Under the pieces are notes generated by a model. That model worked only from the letters and a program-made list of their open reading frames with translations, was not told where the DNA came from and searched no databases. Both the position numbers and the translations under genes were made by a program. From Fagopyrum homotropicum (lineage: Eukaryota > Streptophyta > Magnoliopsida > Caryophyllales > Polygonaceae), in assembly GCA_033239125.1 (NCBI GenBank), contig BSWB01000004.1, positions 83,356,501-83,420,500 of the forward strand: a stretch of 64,000 nt of DNA, written 5' to 3'. Shown here in pieces: positions 47,009 to 58,584 of the stretch. Each line of letters opens with the position of its first letter. Within the stretch, counting starts at the first letter, position 1.

Positions 47009-48940
47009 TGTAACACCCCAAATCCATAAGACTCGGAGTGCTACTGGGCTAGGACCTCACAATAGGTCTTGACCCTAGCCTGACAATAAGTTCACTGGAT
47101 CTAACAACAAGGCACAAATAAATATAAAACAACCATTATAAAATAGAAATATCAAGTATCGTAATATATATATCACCCCACAGCCGAGTATAAAATAAAA
47201 TCATCGTATATATATATATAACCCAAAATCTCATAACATCCTAGATCTACAGAAGTCCTCGGCTGATCACTCCTCTAGATCACTCTACAATCCTTCTATC
47301 CTGCAAAGGATCTACAAACGGTATGAAACCGTCAACTAACAATTCATATATATGATCATGCATAAACATATACACACATCAAATCAAAATAACGATAAAC
47401 ACCAAGCATGCTATCACAAATTTTCCGTTTAATTATCTTTATAACGATATACACTCAAAACCATATTTATGGTTGTGACACGAGAAGTATATCATTCTCG
47501 TCTTTGGGGACCATAGCCATTTAGAGTGGAAAACTAGCGCACTCCCCATATTCGTCTGAGTGGCGAAGTACTCTGCCCGTATACGAGGTTTGACCTAACC
47601 TCAGATAACCTATCAAACTTTTTATAGGATAAATGAGAAAAGTTATCACCGCCCGCTTCAAGGGAGCCAATCATATGTCGATAATAATCAATATCGCATG
47701 CTATAAAACACATAACAATCACCACTCATGCATACATCCAATATAGGAATGCAACTAAGTAAGTCCTACGGACTTACGCGAATCCAAATATCCACAACAA
47801 TCGATCAACCTCGAATTCCCGTAGGAATAATCACCACGCTTGATAAACATGGCATAAACATCATTATCGGAACACATTCTAGAAGACTCTACTTCGAGCC
47901 TCATAGATCCTCAAAGATCATAACTATCAATCCATAAACTCAACATCTCACAATTCCTCAAGCCTCTCAATGTATCATCTTCATTCCTCAATCTCAATTT
48001 TGATCCCAATTTAACCTTTAATTAATTAATTAAATTTCACCAAAATAACATTTTGCCCGCAGACAATTTCTAAACCCACCTGTCATCAGATTTCATCAAA
48101 CAAACAACTCATAATCACCAAACTAATATAACAAGTATAATGAAATTTACAATCATCGATTTTGGCAAGTCTAAGGTCAATTTAGGACAAATCACAATAC
48201 GAAAAATGAATAAACTCATAACTTATTAGTTACTAACCCGATTAACGATCCGAAAGAAGATTCGGAATCACAACAACACAGGCTACGCTCGGAAACTATC
48301 AAATTCACCGGAATCTGAGCGACAGGTTCGGACCAACAACATATATGCTCGACCAGATCTTCAATTTCTCAGAATTACAAAAACTCGGTACCGATATGAA
48401 GAGAATGAAGAGTGGAATCCAAAAACTCAAATGGATTTGAAATCGGATTAGAAACGGAGAGAAGATTTGAGTTTGAAGGTTGAGAGAAATCAGAGCTTTT
48501 ACGAGGAAACGTGAAAGCAAATGAATTAATAAACGATTTTCCGCTAATTATAGCGAAGACGATAATTATCCTTTAGCAATTTCGATGATTATACTTTCAC
48601 TAATCCGAAGGCGGGTTTAACCCCCTTCTCCAAACTTCTCAAAATTGGAATAATAAATATGAAATATTATAAGGATAATTATTCCGCAATTGCCTTGGAA
48701 AATGCATATTCCTAATCCGTCTTTCTTAGCCACTAAGAAACGAAATTGCGACTCTTTTGGCCGTTTTGTCTTTCCATGTTATTTCATATCAAGGACATGT
48801 CCGATGTCCTGATCATTTCACTAAACTTCCATTTTATAAATTGAAGCTCTAAAATGCTCCAAATAATACCGGAGGGTAAAAATAATTACTTGGGAGAAAA
48901 AGTGAAAAATTCCCCATAAGTCCAAAATTACGTTAGGAAC
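47009..48940 (-). repeat. LTR L5, Tekay-like, nearly complete
   Basis: It begins TGTAACACCCCAAATCCAT; the five bases to the left are TGCAT. The right part (48500-48940) has promoter-side character and ends CCAAAATTACGTTAGGAAC, where element F starts. In element orientation only the first few bases of the LTR can be missing. Sequence and length are related to the LTR of C and to L4 but distinct. Confidence 0.8.
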
Positions 48941-49680
48941 TGATACGGGGATTTGCCGCGAAGAACGGATCTAGACGAACAACCTGTTCTGAAGAATGAA
49001 GAACACACGAAATTAAAATAACATGGACAACAATGAAAATGAGAAAACAGAAAGGAACAAGAAGAACCGAAATGAACAATGATAGAACCCTTGGATTCGA
49101 TATCCAAGAACCAAACCAGTGACGAATCGACCCCGCTTCTTACAAATCCACACAATCGATCTGAGAATCGAGAGCACAAAGAGGTTGCCTTGTTCGACTT
49201 GCAACACCAATCCAGAAGGAGATTGACATACACAAGAACGAGAAAGCCAGATCACACACAAAAACTCACAAGACAAGAATGATTGAATTCTCTTGGATTC
49301 AATTCTAAAATGCTCTCAGCAAAACTTCTGTAAACTTGTCTAACTACAAACAGAAGAGAGAAAAGACTTTTATACACCCTAGGCCTTTTCTTCCTAAAAT
49401 AGAAAAATAAAAATAAAATAATTACATTGGGAGAGAGTTAAATAAAGCCCAGCAAACATAGAACGAAAATGGGCCTAATTAAACTCTCCTATTCAACCTC
49501 TCGCGTCCACAAACTTAAATGAATGTTCCAGCCATGCACATGCACACACGTGAAACCCCTTGTATTTTATTTCAAGGCCTCGGTTTGTCCTTTGAAATCC
49601 TTTCCAAGAGCGGAAAAGAGCATCCATCATTCTCCCCTTGAGGTGGTGAAGATGGAGTTAGCTCAGATGATCCTTCATCA
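48941..49680 (-). repeat. 3' LTR of element F
   Basis: It begins TGATACGGGGAT and ends CCTTCATCA, 740 bp, and matches the solo LTR at 61402-62207. In element orientation it starts TGATGAAGG, right after a purine tract (AAAGAAGGGGAGAA, minus strand of 49681-49695). A short internal duplication of CATTCTCCCCTT is present at its right end. Confidence 0.9.
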
Positions 49681-50837
49681 TTCTCCCCTTCTTTGGAAGA
49701 ACTCGACCTCGAATTGCCTTGATTATAGGAGCGGAAAAGGACTTAGATCCCTCACATTGAATGTGGGATCACAAGCATAATCATCCGGCAAGTCAAGCAC
49801 ATAGGCGTTGTCACCCGCCTTGTGTAACACCTTGAAAGGCCCATTTCCTAATGGGGAGAGCTTGGATTTCCGAAGCTATTGAAATCTCTCCTTCCTAAAA
49901 TGTATCCATACAAGGTTGCCTGGTTCAAATATAATCTTCTTGCGTCCTTGAGTTGCCTTGGCTGCGTTGTATTTTCCTTTCTCCTCGAGCTTGATCCTTG
50001 TCCTACTATGTAGCTCCTTGATGTGTTCAACCTGCGTTTTAGCACTTAAATCCACTCGCTCCTTCTTAGGTAACGGTTTAAGATCAAAAGGGGTTAGTGG
50101 ATTAAAACCATAAACGCACTCAAAGGGAGAGATGGAAGTAGATGAGTGTACGACTCTATTATAGGCAAACTCAACATGTGGCAAGACATCTTCCCATTCT
50201 TTCAAATTCTCCTTGATGACAGCCCTTAGAAGTGTTGTTAGGGTCCTATTAGTTACTTCCGTTTGCCATCAGTTTGGGGGTGGCTTGATGTAGAAAATAA
50301 TAACTTAGTTCCTAGCTTTCCACAAAGAGTTTTCCAAAAGTAACTCAAGAACTTAACATCCCTATCACTCACTATTGTCCTTGGAATACCATGTAACCTA
50401 ACTACTTCCCGAAAGAACAAATTAGCTACATTGGTTGCATCATCAGTTTTGTGACAAGCAATAAAGTGAGCCATCTTAGAGAATCGATCTACAACCACAA
50501 ATATCGAATACCTACATCTTCTAGTCCTAGGCAATCCCACTATGAAATCCATGCTAATGTTTTCCCAAGGGCCTGTGGGGATTGGCAAAGGGGTACACAA
50601 TCCATGAGGCTTCACTTTCGATTTAGCTGTAAGGCACTCTAAACACCTTTTAAGCACATTTTCAACATCCCTAAGCATATGTGGCCGATAAAAATGTGAG
50701 TGCAGCATAGCATAAGTCTTATCCTTCCCAAAATGCCCCATTAAACCTCCTTTATGGGCTTCTTCCACTAACAGCAAACGAAGGGAACACCTAGGTATGA
50801 ACACCTTATTTACTCGAAACAAAAATCCCTCAAACAA
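49681..50837 (-). pseudogene. Integrase of element F (frameshifted)
   Basis: The frame 50837-50253 covers the zinc finger ('CLECLTAK') and the core ('SMDFIVGLPRT', 'IVSDRDVKFLSYFWKTL', 'HPQTDG'). A one-base deletion after DG shifts the frame, and the glutamate of the core is then read in another frame. The open piece 50205-49876 holds the rest of the core and the C-terminal domain ('FEPGNLVWIHFRKERF'). After another stop the tail ('FNVRDLSPF') continues toward the purine tract and LTR. Confidence 0.88.
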
Positions 50838-52347
50838 CTAGGAACCCTTTTGCACACAAAGCTTATATGTTTCTCCAAAGTCAAGATCAGATTCATAGAG
50901 CTCCTTAATGTAAACAAATCCTAACACCCTAGCATCCAATGTAGTTAGCAATGTATGCCTCCTAGAAAGAGCATCCACAACTACATTGTCTTTTCCCTTT
51001 TTATACTTGATAACATAGGGAAAAGTCTCAATAAATTCCATCCATATACCATGCCTCCTATCTAGTTTATTTTGACTCCGAAAATGTTTCAAAGATTCAT
51101 GATTAGAATGCAAAATAAACTCTCTAGGCCACAAGTAGTGTTGCCATGTCTTAAGTACTTTAAATAATGCATACAACTCTTTATCATATGTAGAGTAGTT
51201 TAGACATGCTCCTATAAGCTTTTTACTGAAAAAGGGAATAGGCTTACCTTCTTGCATAAGCACACCTCCTATGCAAATTCCCAATGCAACACACTCCACT
51301 TCGAAAGGCCTAGTGAAGTCAGGGAGAGCTAGTAAGGGTGCCTCGGTGAGAACCAACTTCATCTTGTTGAAAGCACGTTCTTGAGCTGCTTCCGACACAA
51401 ATGGTGCATGTTTCTTGCAAATCTCCGCCAAGGGTGCAGCAATGGTACTGAAGTCTCTCACAAAGAGCCTATAGAAACTTGCAAGCCCATGGAGGTGTTG
51501 GCCAATCATGAATAGCTCTAATCTTCTCCTCATCGACTTTTAGACCTTGTGCAGTCACTAATAAACCAAGAAATATAACTTCATTAGTGCAAAAGCTACA
51601 TTTTTTCAGGTTGGCATACAAGTGTTCAGCCCTAAGGGTAGAAACAACTTCCCTTAGATGTTCTCCGTGCTACTCTAGGGACCTGCTATAGATTAAGATA
51701 TCAACAAAATACACTACAACAAATCTCCCTATGAATTGTCTTCAAAAATGGTTCATTAAACGCATAAAAGTAGAGGGAGCATTGGTTAACCCAAATGGCA
51801 TAACAAGCCATTCATACAACCAAAATTTAGTCTTGAAGGTTGTCATCCACTCGTCCCCCTCCTTCATTCGGATCTGATGGTAGCCACTCCGAAGGTCTAT
51901 CTTGCTGAATGTAGTGGCACCATGGAGCTCATCAAGCATGTCATCGAGGCGGGGAACAGGGTGGCGGTACTTGATAGTTATGCTGTTGATAGCCCTACAA
52001 TCAACACACATCCTCCAAGTGTTGTCCTTCTTAGACACTAATAGGATAGGAACGACGCAAGGGCTAAGGCTTTCTCTAACATAGCCCTTATCCAGGAGGT
52101 CTTGGACTTGGGTTTTGATCTCTTGACTCTCCTTAGGGTTCATCCTATAGGCTGGTCTGTTAGGAAGTGTAGCTCCAGGATAAGGTCAATCTGATGCTCT
52201 ATGCCTCTCAAAGGTGGAGGGCCATGAGGTATCTCTTCCGGAAACACATCCTTAAACTCCTCTAGGATGGTTGTAATGGTACGGTGTAAGATAGCCTTAG
52301 TTTCTTCACTCACTAGTAGATCCTTACACAATCTCATCAAGATGGTA
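50838..52347 (-). pseudogene. RT and RNase H of element F (broken, catalytic residues lost)
   Basis: RT starts near 'EEFKDVFPEEIPHGPPPLRG' and shifts frame at about 52145. The piece 52143-51742 holds the fingers and palm ('SPCVVPILLVSKKDNTWRMC', 'KIDLRSGYHQIR'). After a stop the catalytic loop reads YFVD instead of YFDD. A deletion removes about 15 residues before 'HGLASFYRLF'. RNase H (from 51533) has 'VECVALGICIGG', where ECDAS is expected, so its first acidic residue is gone. RT and RNase H are both dead. Confidence 0.9.
52343..52347. other. Target site duplication of element E (left copy)
   Basis: TGGTA here is repeated at 59646-59650, directly outside the two ends of element E. A 5-bp duplication is the norm for Ty3/Gypsy integrase. 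Confidence 0.93.
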
Positions 52348-53486
52348 TGATACGGTATTAGTCCGTGAATGAGTCGATCTAGGTACAATGATCTCGAATC
52401 CGGCTGAATGAGGCGAATCCAGATGCGGAATGAAACGTAGATGGTGAATGGCCCATGAAGGTGAGAGAAGAACGAAAGAGAGTCAACGAAGGAACCAAGG
52501 CTGAAGAGCCAAAACCCCACTCGTGAATGCCCTAGACCCGTCTCCAATACAACTTTACACTAGCTCCGGCTGGACTAGCACAAAGAGGGACTCGTGAAGG
52601 CTCGAAGCACCAATCCGAAGGCGGTTGACACAAACAAGCTCAGCCAAGCAAACAACAGCAATGCCAACCAAAAACTCTCTAGTTCTTTGATTGATTTTGT
52701 GAATGATTACAAATGTAATTCTAAGCAATGAAAATAACGTACCTAATCAGCAGCTAAAAGAGGCTATATATAGACTCTTTTATCTAGACAAAAATAAAGA
52801 AAAGAAAACTAAAACATTAGTGGGAAGGTGGTAATAAGAGACCTTCTTCTAATGTAGCTAACAACCTAACAAACAACTAATTCAGCATGAGAATAGGCTG
52901 ATTTATTCAAACACATGATGTATGGAGTGAGTGAGACGTTTTTAAGCAGCCAAATGGACTATCCGAATGGGCTGAATTGTTCAACAGATCCATGAGTGTT
53001 TTGGATTGTTTTTAAGAGCCCAAACGATGATCCGAATGAGCTGACTTGTTACTCTCTTGGGCCTCTTTGAACGTGATCAGCTGGCTATCCTCTTGGGCTG
53101 TTTTAGATGTGAGCAGCAGCCTACCCTCTTGGACTGCCTTGGACGTGTTTGCTTGCCTCCCCTCTTGGGCTGCCTTGGACGTGAGCAGCAGGCTATCCTC
53201 GTGGGCTGCTTTGGACGTGATCAAAATCTCCTCCCTTTGCTCTTGGGTTGCCTTGGACGTAAGCAGCAGGCTATCCTCGTGGGCTGCTTTGGACGTGATC
53301 AACATCTCCTCCCTTTGCTTGCTTGCTCCTGCATTCATCAAAAGATTAACACATGATGTATGGCAATTAAATGGTTCACGCATTGTGCCAAGCAATAGCA
53401 CTTCCCTTGACGTAGCTTCTTGGATCTCCTTAGCTCTTGCTCTAGTAATGGGACCTTGATAGCTTCCATGTGATGGTCCTACATCA
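52348..53486 (-). repeat. 3' LTR of element E
   Basis: 1139 bp, from TGATACGG to CCTACATCA. It carries a TATA-like box (TATATATAG) near 52764 and the pol tail coding sequence (53012-53486). It is 78 bp longer than the 5' LTR because of one extra repeat unit within 53200-53300. Confidence 0.93.
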
Positions 53487-54608
53487 TCCACTCCTTCATG
53501 GAAAGAATTCGACCTCGAATTTTCATCTTGTTCCGAATCTCCTTCATAGGGGCTCAAATCTCCTACATTAAAAGTGGTACTAACTCCATACTCTTCTGGT
53601 AAGTCCAACACATAAGCGTTGTCGTTAATCCGGTGTAAGACTTTGAATGGTCCATCACCCCGTGGTGCTAGCTTGGAATGGCGTTTTGTCGGAAACCGCT
53701 CTTTCCTTAGATGTAGCCAAACTAAGTCGCCGGGTTGGAAAACCATCTTCCGACGTCCTTTGTTATTCCGAGCTGCAATTTCAACGCCCTTCTTATCAAG
53801 TGCAGCCTTGGTCTTAGCATGAAGTTCCTTAATGTAGTCCGCCTGTTCCAAAGCATCAAAAGCTACTCGATCCTTTCGAGGAATCGGTAATAAGTCCAAA
53901 GGAGTTAAAGGGTTAAATCCATAAACACATTTGAAAAGTGATAACGAAGTGGAAGAATGCATGGTGCGATTATAAGCAAACTCGATATGTGGTAACATGT
54001 CTTCCCATTCTTTTAAGTTATCTTTCAACATGGTTCTAAGGAGGGTCGTTAGGGTCCTATTGGTGACTTCCGTTTGCCCATCTGTTTGGGGATGACTAGA
54101 GGTCGAGAATAGTAATCTAGTGCCCATTTTTCCCCAAAGCGTTTTCCAAAAGAAACTAAAAAACTTGACATCCCTATCACTAACAATAGTTTTAGGTATT
54201 CCATGCAATCTCACTATTTCCTTAAAGAAAAGATTAGCAACATTATATGCATCATCAGTTTTATGACATGGAATAAAATGTGCCATTTTAGAGAATCTAT
54301 CTACTACCATAAAAATGGAATCTCTTCCTTTCTTAGTCCTAGGTAGTCCAATAATGAAATCCATACTTATATCTTCCCAAGGGCCATTAGGCGTTGGTAA
54401 GGGTGTATACAGCCCGTGGGGTTGTACCCTAGCTTTGGCCTTAAGACATTCAATGCACCTTTTCAGCATGTGTTCTACATCCCTTAACATATGAGGCCAA
54501 TAAAAGTGAGTTTGCAACATGTGATAAGCTTTGTCCCTCCAAAATGCCCCATTAAACCTCCTTTATGGGCTCTTCCACCAATAAGATCCTAAGGGAACAT
54601 CTAGGTAT
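53012..54608 (-). pseudogene. Integrase and LTR-encoded tail of element E (frameshift at start)
   Basis: The open frame 54520-53012 (502 codons) covers the second half of the zinc finger ('CIECLKAK') and the full core: 'SMDFIIGLPRT', 'VSDRDVKFFSFFWKTL', and 'HPQTDGQTEVTNRTL' with the glutamate. The C-terminal domain follows ('FQPGDLVWLHLRKERF'). Then comes an acidic tail, 'GPITRARAKEIQEA', and about seven copies of a short lysine/alanine/glutamine unit (core TSKAAQE). The last 158 codons lie in the 3' LTR, and the purine tract (GAAGGAGTGGA) overlaps codons for 'HEGVDD'. Upstream, 54609-54520 needs two small frame changes to join RNase H. Confidence 0.92.
53050..53330 (-). repeat. In-frame minisatellite in the pol tail of element E
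   Basis: Alternating 36-bp and 42-bp sub-units (core GGGCTGCCTTGGACGTGA and variants on the plus strand) make a 78-bp unit. In the pol frame each unit is 26 codons. Spacing keeps the frame open on both strands, so a plus-strand frame with 'LSSWAALDV' repeats is only a by-product. Confidence 0.9.
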
Positions 54609-56200
54609 TCAAATCTTATCCACTTTAAACAAGAAACCTTCAAACACAAAATACTTATCATAAGGGCCTTGAGTAGTGCATCTATGAAATATCTTCCCAA
54701 ATTCAGCATCTTCCACATATATTTCTTTAATGTAAGTAAAACCTAACATCCTAGAATCTAAGGTGATGATTAAGGTGTATCTCCTAGACAATGCATCCGC
54801 TACGACATTATCCTTTCCTTTCTTATACTTGATAATGTAAGGAAACGTTTCGATGAACTCCATCCACCTACCATGCCGCCTATCTAGCTTATCTTGGCTC
54901 CTAAAGTGTCTAAGTGAATCATGATCGGTTTTCAAAACAAACTCTTGAGGCCAAAGGTAATGTTGCCATGTTTTAAGTACTCTAAACAAGGAATACAATT
55001 CTTTGTCATAAGTGGAATAGTTTAAGCATGCACCCTTCAATTTTTCACTAAAGAAAGCTAGAGGCTTACCTTCTTGCATAAGGACGCCGCCAATACCAAT
55101 ACCAGACGCGTCGCATTAAACCTCAAAGGGTTTAGTGAAGTCCGGTAGAGCGAGTAGTGGTGCATGGGTGAGGCGTCTCTTGAGGTCTTCAAAGGCTCTT
55201 TGCTGCGGTTCATTCCACTCAAAAGGAACCTTCTTTTTGGTCAAAGCCGTGAGTGGTGCTGCAATAGTACTAAAATCTCTCACAAATCTTCTATAGAATG
55301 TAGTTAGGCCATGGAAACTCCTCACGTCGCCAACCGACCTAGGAGTGGGCCATTCATTGATTGCCTTCACCTTGTCCTCATCCACTTGCAAACCACTGGC
55401 AGTTACTACAAAACCAAGAAAAATCACTCGGTTAGTATAGAAATCACACTTTTGAATATTAGCATACAAGTATTCTATACGCAATGTAGCAAGCACATAT
55501 CTCAAATGATTTTCATGCTCTTTTAAAGTCTTACTATAGATAAGAATGTCATCAAAGTAGACTACAACAAATAAACCAATATAAGGTCTCAAAATATGAT
55601 TCATTAATCTCATGAAGGTACTAGGAGCGTTAGTTAAGCCAAAAGGCATTACTAGCCACTCATAGAGACCAAATTTGGTATTAAAAGCTGTTTTCCATTC
55701 ATCCCCTTCCCTTATTCTAATTTGATGGTAGCCACTCCTAAGGTCAATCTTAGTGAAAATTGTAGCACCATGTAACTCATCAAGCATGTCATTTAGACGG
55801 GGAATCGGGTGTCTATACTTGATAGTAATGTTATTGATTGCTCTACAATCAATACACATTCTCCAAGTGTTATCCTTCTTGGGTACTAGCAGGACGGGAA
55901 CGGCACAAGGACTAAGGCTTTCCCGAACATAGCCCTTATCTAGCAAGGCTTGAACTTGGTTCTGAATTTCCTGGGCTTCCGTAGGGTTCATCCTATAGGC
56001 GGGCCTATTGAGAAGAGTGGCTCCGGGTATTAAATCTATTTGGTGTTCAATGCCCCTAATGGGCGGCAAGCCGGCTGGAATCTCCTCAGGAAAAACGTCC
56101 CTAAACTCGTCTAACAGCCCCTGGATAGAACTAGGAAGTAGAATCGTAGAGTCATGAGGCACATTCACTAGAGATTTACACAAACTCATCATTAGCACAT
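54609..56200 (-). pseudogene. RT and RNase H of element E (one nonsense codon)
   Basis: Within the frame 57662-55116, RT runs from 'LLDEFRDVFPEEIPAGLPPI' (near residue 510) through 'VPKKDNTWRMCIDCRAINN' to the catalytic YFDD at residues 702-705. It continues through the connection region 'VRSFHGLTTFYRRFV'. One stop (TAA for the usual glutamate in 'FEVECDAS') at 55116 interrupts the start of RNase H. The frame goes on at 55079-54609 with 'STYDKELYSL', 'LKTDHDSLRHF' and 'NVVADALSRR'. Apart from this codon, RT and RNase H look intact. Confidence 0.93.
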
Positions 56201-56299
56201 CCATAGAAGCATAGTTAGTGACATATTCATTCCTAGACTCAAGATAGCTACTTGTTGGTTGTACTAACAGTGTTTGATGTGTTTTATTCTCCTTATTCT

Positions 56300-56830
56300 T
56301 AGGCCGTGTGATCTTAGGCTTTGGAGGGGTTCCTTGCTCTACCCTCTTGTTCTCATAGTACTCGGCTATTTGTAAAGGTGTCATAGGTTTAAGTGTTAAA
56401 GTTTTACCCTTATACTCAAAGCTATATTTGTTAGAAAACCCATCATGGACAACTTTCCTATCATATTGCCTTGGACGACCAAGCAACAAGTGACAAGCAT
56501 TCATAGGCACAACATCACATGTAATAACATCCTCATATGATCCTAATGTTATATTGACCTTAGTTTGCTTATTGACCTTAAGTTCTCCACACACATTCAT
56601 CCAATGTAGTTTATATGGCCTAGGGTGATAAAATGTAAGAAGTTGTAATTTGTTTACCATTTCAGTGCTAGCTATGTTGCAACAACTTCCTCCATCAATT
56701 ATCACATTACACACTTTTCCTTTAATACTACACCTTATATGAAACAGATTTTCACGTTGGTTATCCTCACAAGGTGCTAGTTGGACATGCAAAGTTCTCC
56801 TAGCTATCAAAGATTCACCTTGTTCATACT
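56300..56830 (-). pseudogene. Aspartic protease of element E
   Basis: It lies inside the 848-codon frame. The active site reads IIDGGSCCNIAS near residue 320, the D-G-G form usual in CRM-like elements. It is followed by 'LHWMNVCGELKVNKQ' and 'HLLLGRPRQYDRKV' (usual RPWQ/D; here RPRQ). No stop occurs in the domain, and it may be functional in sequence, but the polyprotein it belongs to is broken. Confidence 0.9.
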
Positions 56831-56929
56831 CAATGCAATCATCATTCTCATTTTGTTCATTGTCATCAATTAATGCATTTTCATCATCTAATTCCACATC
56901 ATCCTCACTCTCATATTCTCCTAGATGAT

Positions 56930-57950
56930 TTATGATCAAAGTGCGTCTATTAGGACATTCTCTACTCATGTGTCCTCTACCTTGGCATTTAAAACACACA
57001 ATGTTCCTAGTTCTAGAGTTAGAGATAGGAGTACTCCCTCGATGATCACTCGAAGGCTCATTCGAGGATCGTGGTGTAGTGGACGGTGTAGAAGACCTTC
57101 TTTGCCCTTCTTGGCCAATAGGTGCCGACTTTCTCTCATCCTTCCGGCCTCCTTGATCCTTGTTGTGGTTAGGCAGCCGGCTCCCTTGTGCTTTCCAAGC
57201 GTTGGGCGCCCCATGAGGTGGCTTGTATTCCCGGTTTCGCACCTTAGTCTTCCTTTCCACCTTGATGGCCAAGTGTAGTAATTGCTCCATGGTGCTGTAT
57301 GGATACATATCAACTTCATTAGCCAAATTAGAATTCAGAATTCGAAGATACCTAGCCATAGTGTTTTCTTCATCCTCTAGAACGTTGGCCTTCACCATAG
57401 CAACTTGCATATTCGTATAGGCTTCCTCAGCGCTAAGTGAACCTTGTCTCAAATTTTCCAGCCGTTGTCGAAGCTCTCGGGTATAGTGAGGTGGAACGAA
57501 CCGAGCCCTCATTAGTGCCTTCATATGCACCCATGTGGTGATTTGAGGATCCAATGTTCGAACTCTTTCTTTGACTACGTGATCCCACCATACCAAAGCA
57601 TAGCATTGGAACTCAAGAGCGGCTAGCTGAACCTTCCTAGGCTCACTGAAGTTGTGACACAACCAGATCTGCTCAACTTTAGTTTCGCACTCCGTGTAGG
57701 ACCGCCAAACTCATAGTAAATTACCTTGATCCGGATGATCCGGCTCTCTAGTAACACGTGAAGGACCGCCAAACTCATAGTTGGTTCTCAAAGGTGGTGT
57801 CCCGGCTGGTGGTGTTCGTGCTTCCATAGACTCCACTCGTTTGGATAGGTTAGCTAAGGAATCGGACAATTGTTTCAATAGACTGATCATCTCAGGCGTG
57901 ACGGTCTCGCTACTCGACTTGCTGGGACTTAGGGACCTGGACATGCTCAA
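56930..57950 (-). pseudogene. Gag of element E (one nonsense codon)
   Basis: The start is the ATG at 57950 (MSMSRSLSPSKSSSETVTPE). A predicted coiled coil ('LLKQLSDSLANLSKRVESME') follows. At 57711 the frame stops; near the stop an 18-bp phrase (CCGCCAAACTCATAG and neighbours, 57702-57718) duplicates 57768-57782, pointing to a local copying error. Gag continues in frame with 'CHNFSEPRKVQLAALEFQCY', 'FVPPHYTRELRQRLENLRQG', 'TMARYLRILNSNLANEVDMY' and a basic stretch. It ends with a CCHC knuckle C-FK-C-QGRG-H-MSRE-C near residue 222 of the long frame. Confidence 0.92.
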
Positions 57951-58567
57951 GTAACAAACAATGAACCGGTTAGGTTAGAAAAGCAAAGATCTCACTTGTG
58001 TATCGCTCACTCTCTCGTTGGTATTGCCTAGCTGGTGGCTCGAGTTGTAAGGATCCAACACCTTAAGATCACGATTTCCGAACCTTCTTAGCAACCCTTT
58101 GGAACTAGAACTGCTGAAACTGATGTTAGTGTCGGAGATGAATCAAGACACACCCTAATTGGAGTATTGACCGTTGGGTTGGTGTAGGTATGGTGAATGT
58201 GTTTAGAATGACGTTTTGAGTTGTTTGAAAGAGTTTACTTGTGCTTGATTAATAAAAAAGGGCCAGCGGTTTTTTGTGTGTTTTTTTTTTTTTTGAAAGA
58301 TCTCTTAGACTTTGTCAAAGATTTGAGGGAGAGAAGGTAACCGAAACTGATTGCAACGAGAATTGTAGCAGAGTAGGTTACCGAATTGGTATTCAACGTT
58401 CGAGCTCTTTTTGCTTTTGTTGTGTTTTGTGTTTACCTCTCCTCAAGATGTTGTCCGGCACTAAGAACCCTTGGCTTTTTGTTTTTGAACACTTCAAGCA
58501 CAAGTTAAATCTCAATTGGATAAGCAATAAGGTTAACAAGAAGAAAGGAGTGATCAATTGTACCAAC
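57951..58567 (-). other. 5' untranslated leader of element E
   Basis: It lies between the primer site and the gag ATG and holds no gene. A plus-strand T run of about 18 (58282-58296 region) means an A run in the leader RNA. Confidence 0.7.
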
Positions 58568-58582
58568 TGAGCTCTGATACCA
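58568..58582 (-). other. Primer binding site of element E (initiator tRNA-Met)
   Basis: The minus strand reads TGGTATCAGAGCTCA, two bases from the LTR edge at 58585. TGGTATCAGAGC is the standard complement to the 3' end of plant initiator tRNA-Met. Confidence 0.95.
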
Positions 58583-58584
58583 AC

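Noticed and set aside
53050..53330. Possible CRISPR-like array
   Set aside because: The repeats are directly adjacent coding minisatellite units without unique spacers, in a plant retrotransposon.
53046..53459. A plus-strand frame with 'LSSWAALDV' repeats, also at 59283-59522
   Set aside because: It is antisense to the pol-tail minisatellite of element E; repeat units divisible by three keep several frames open.
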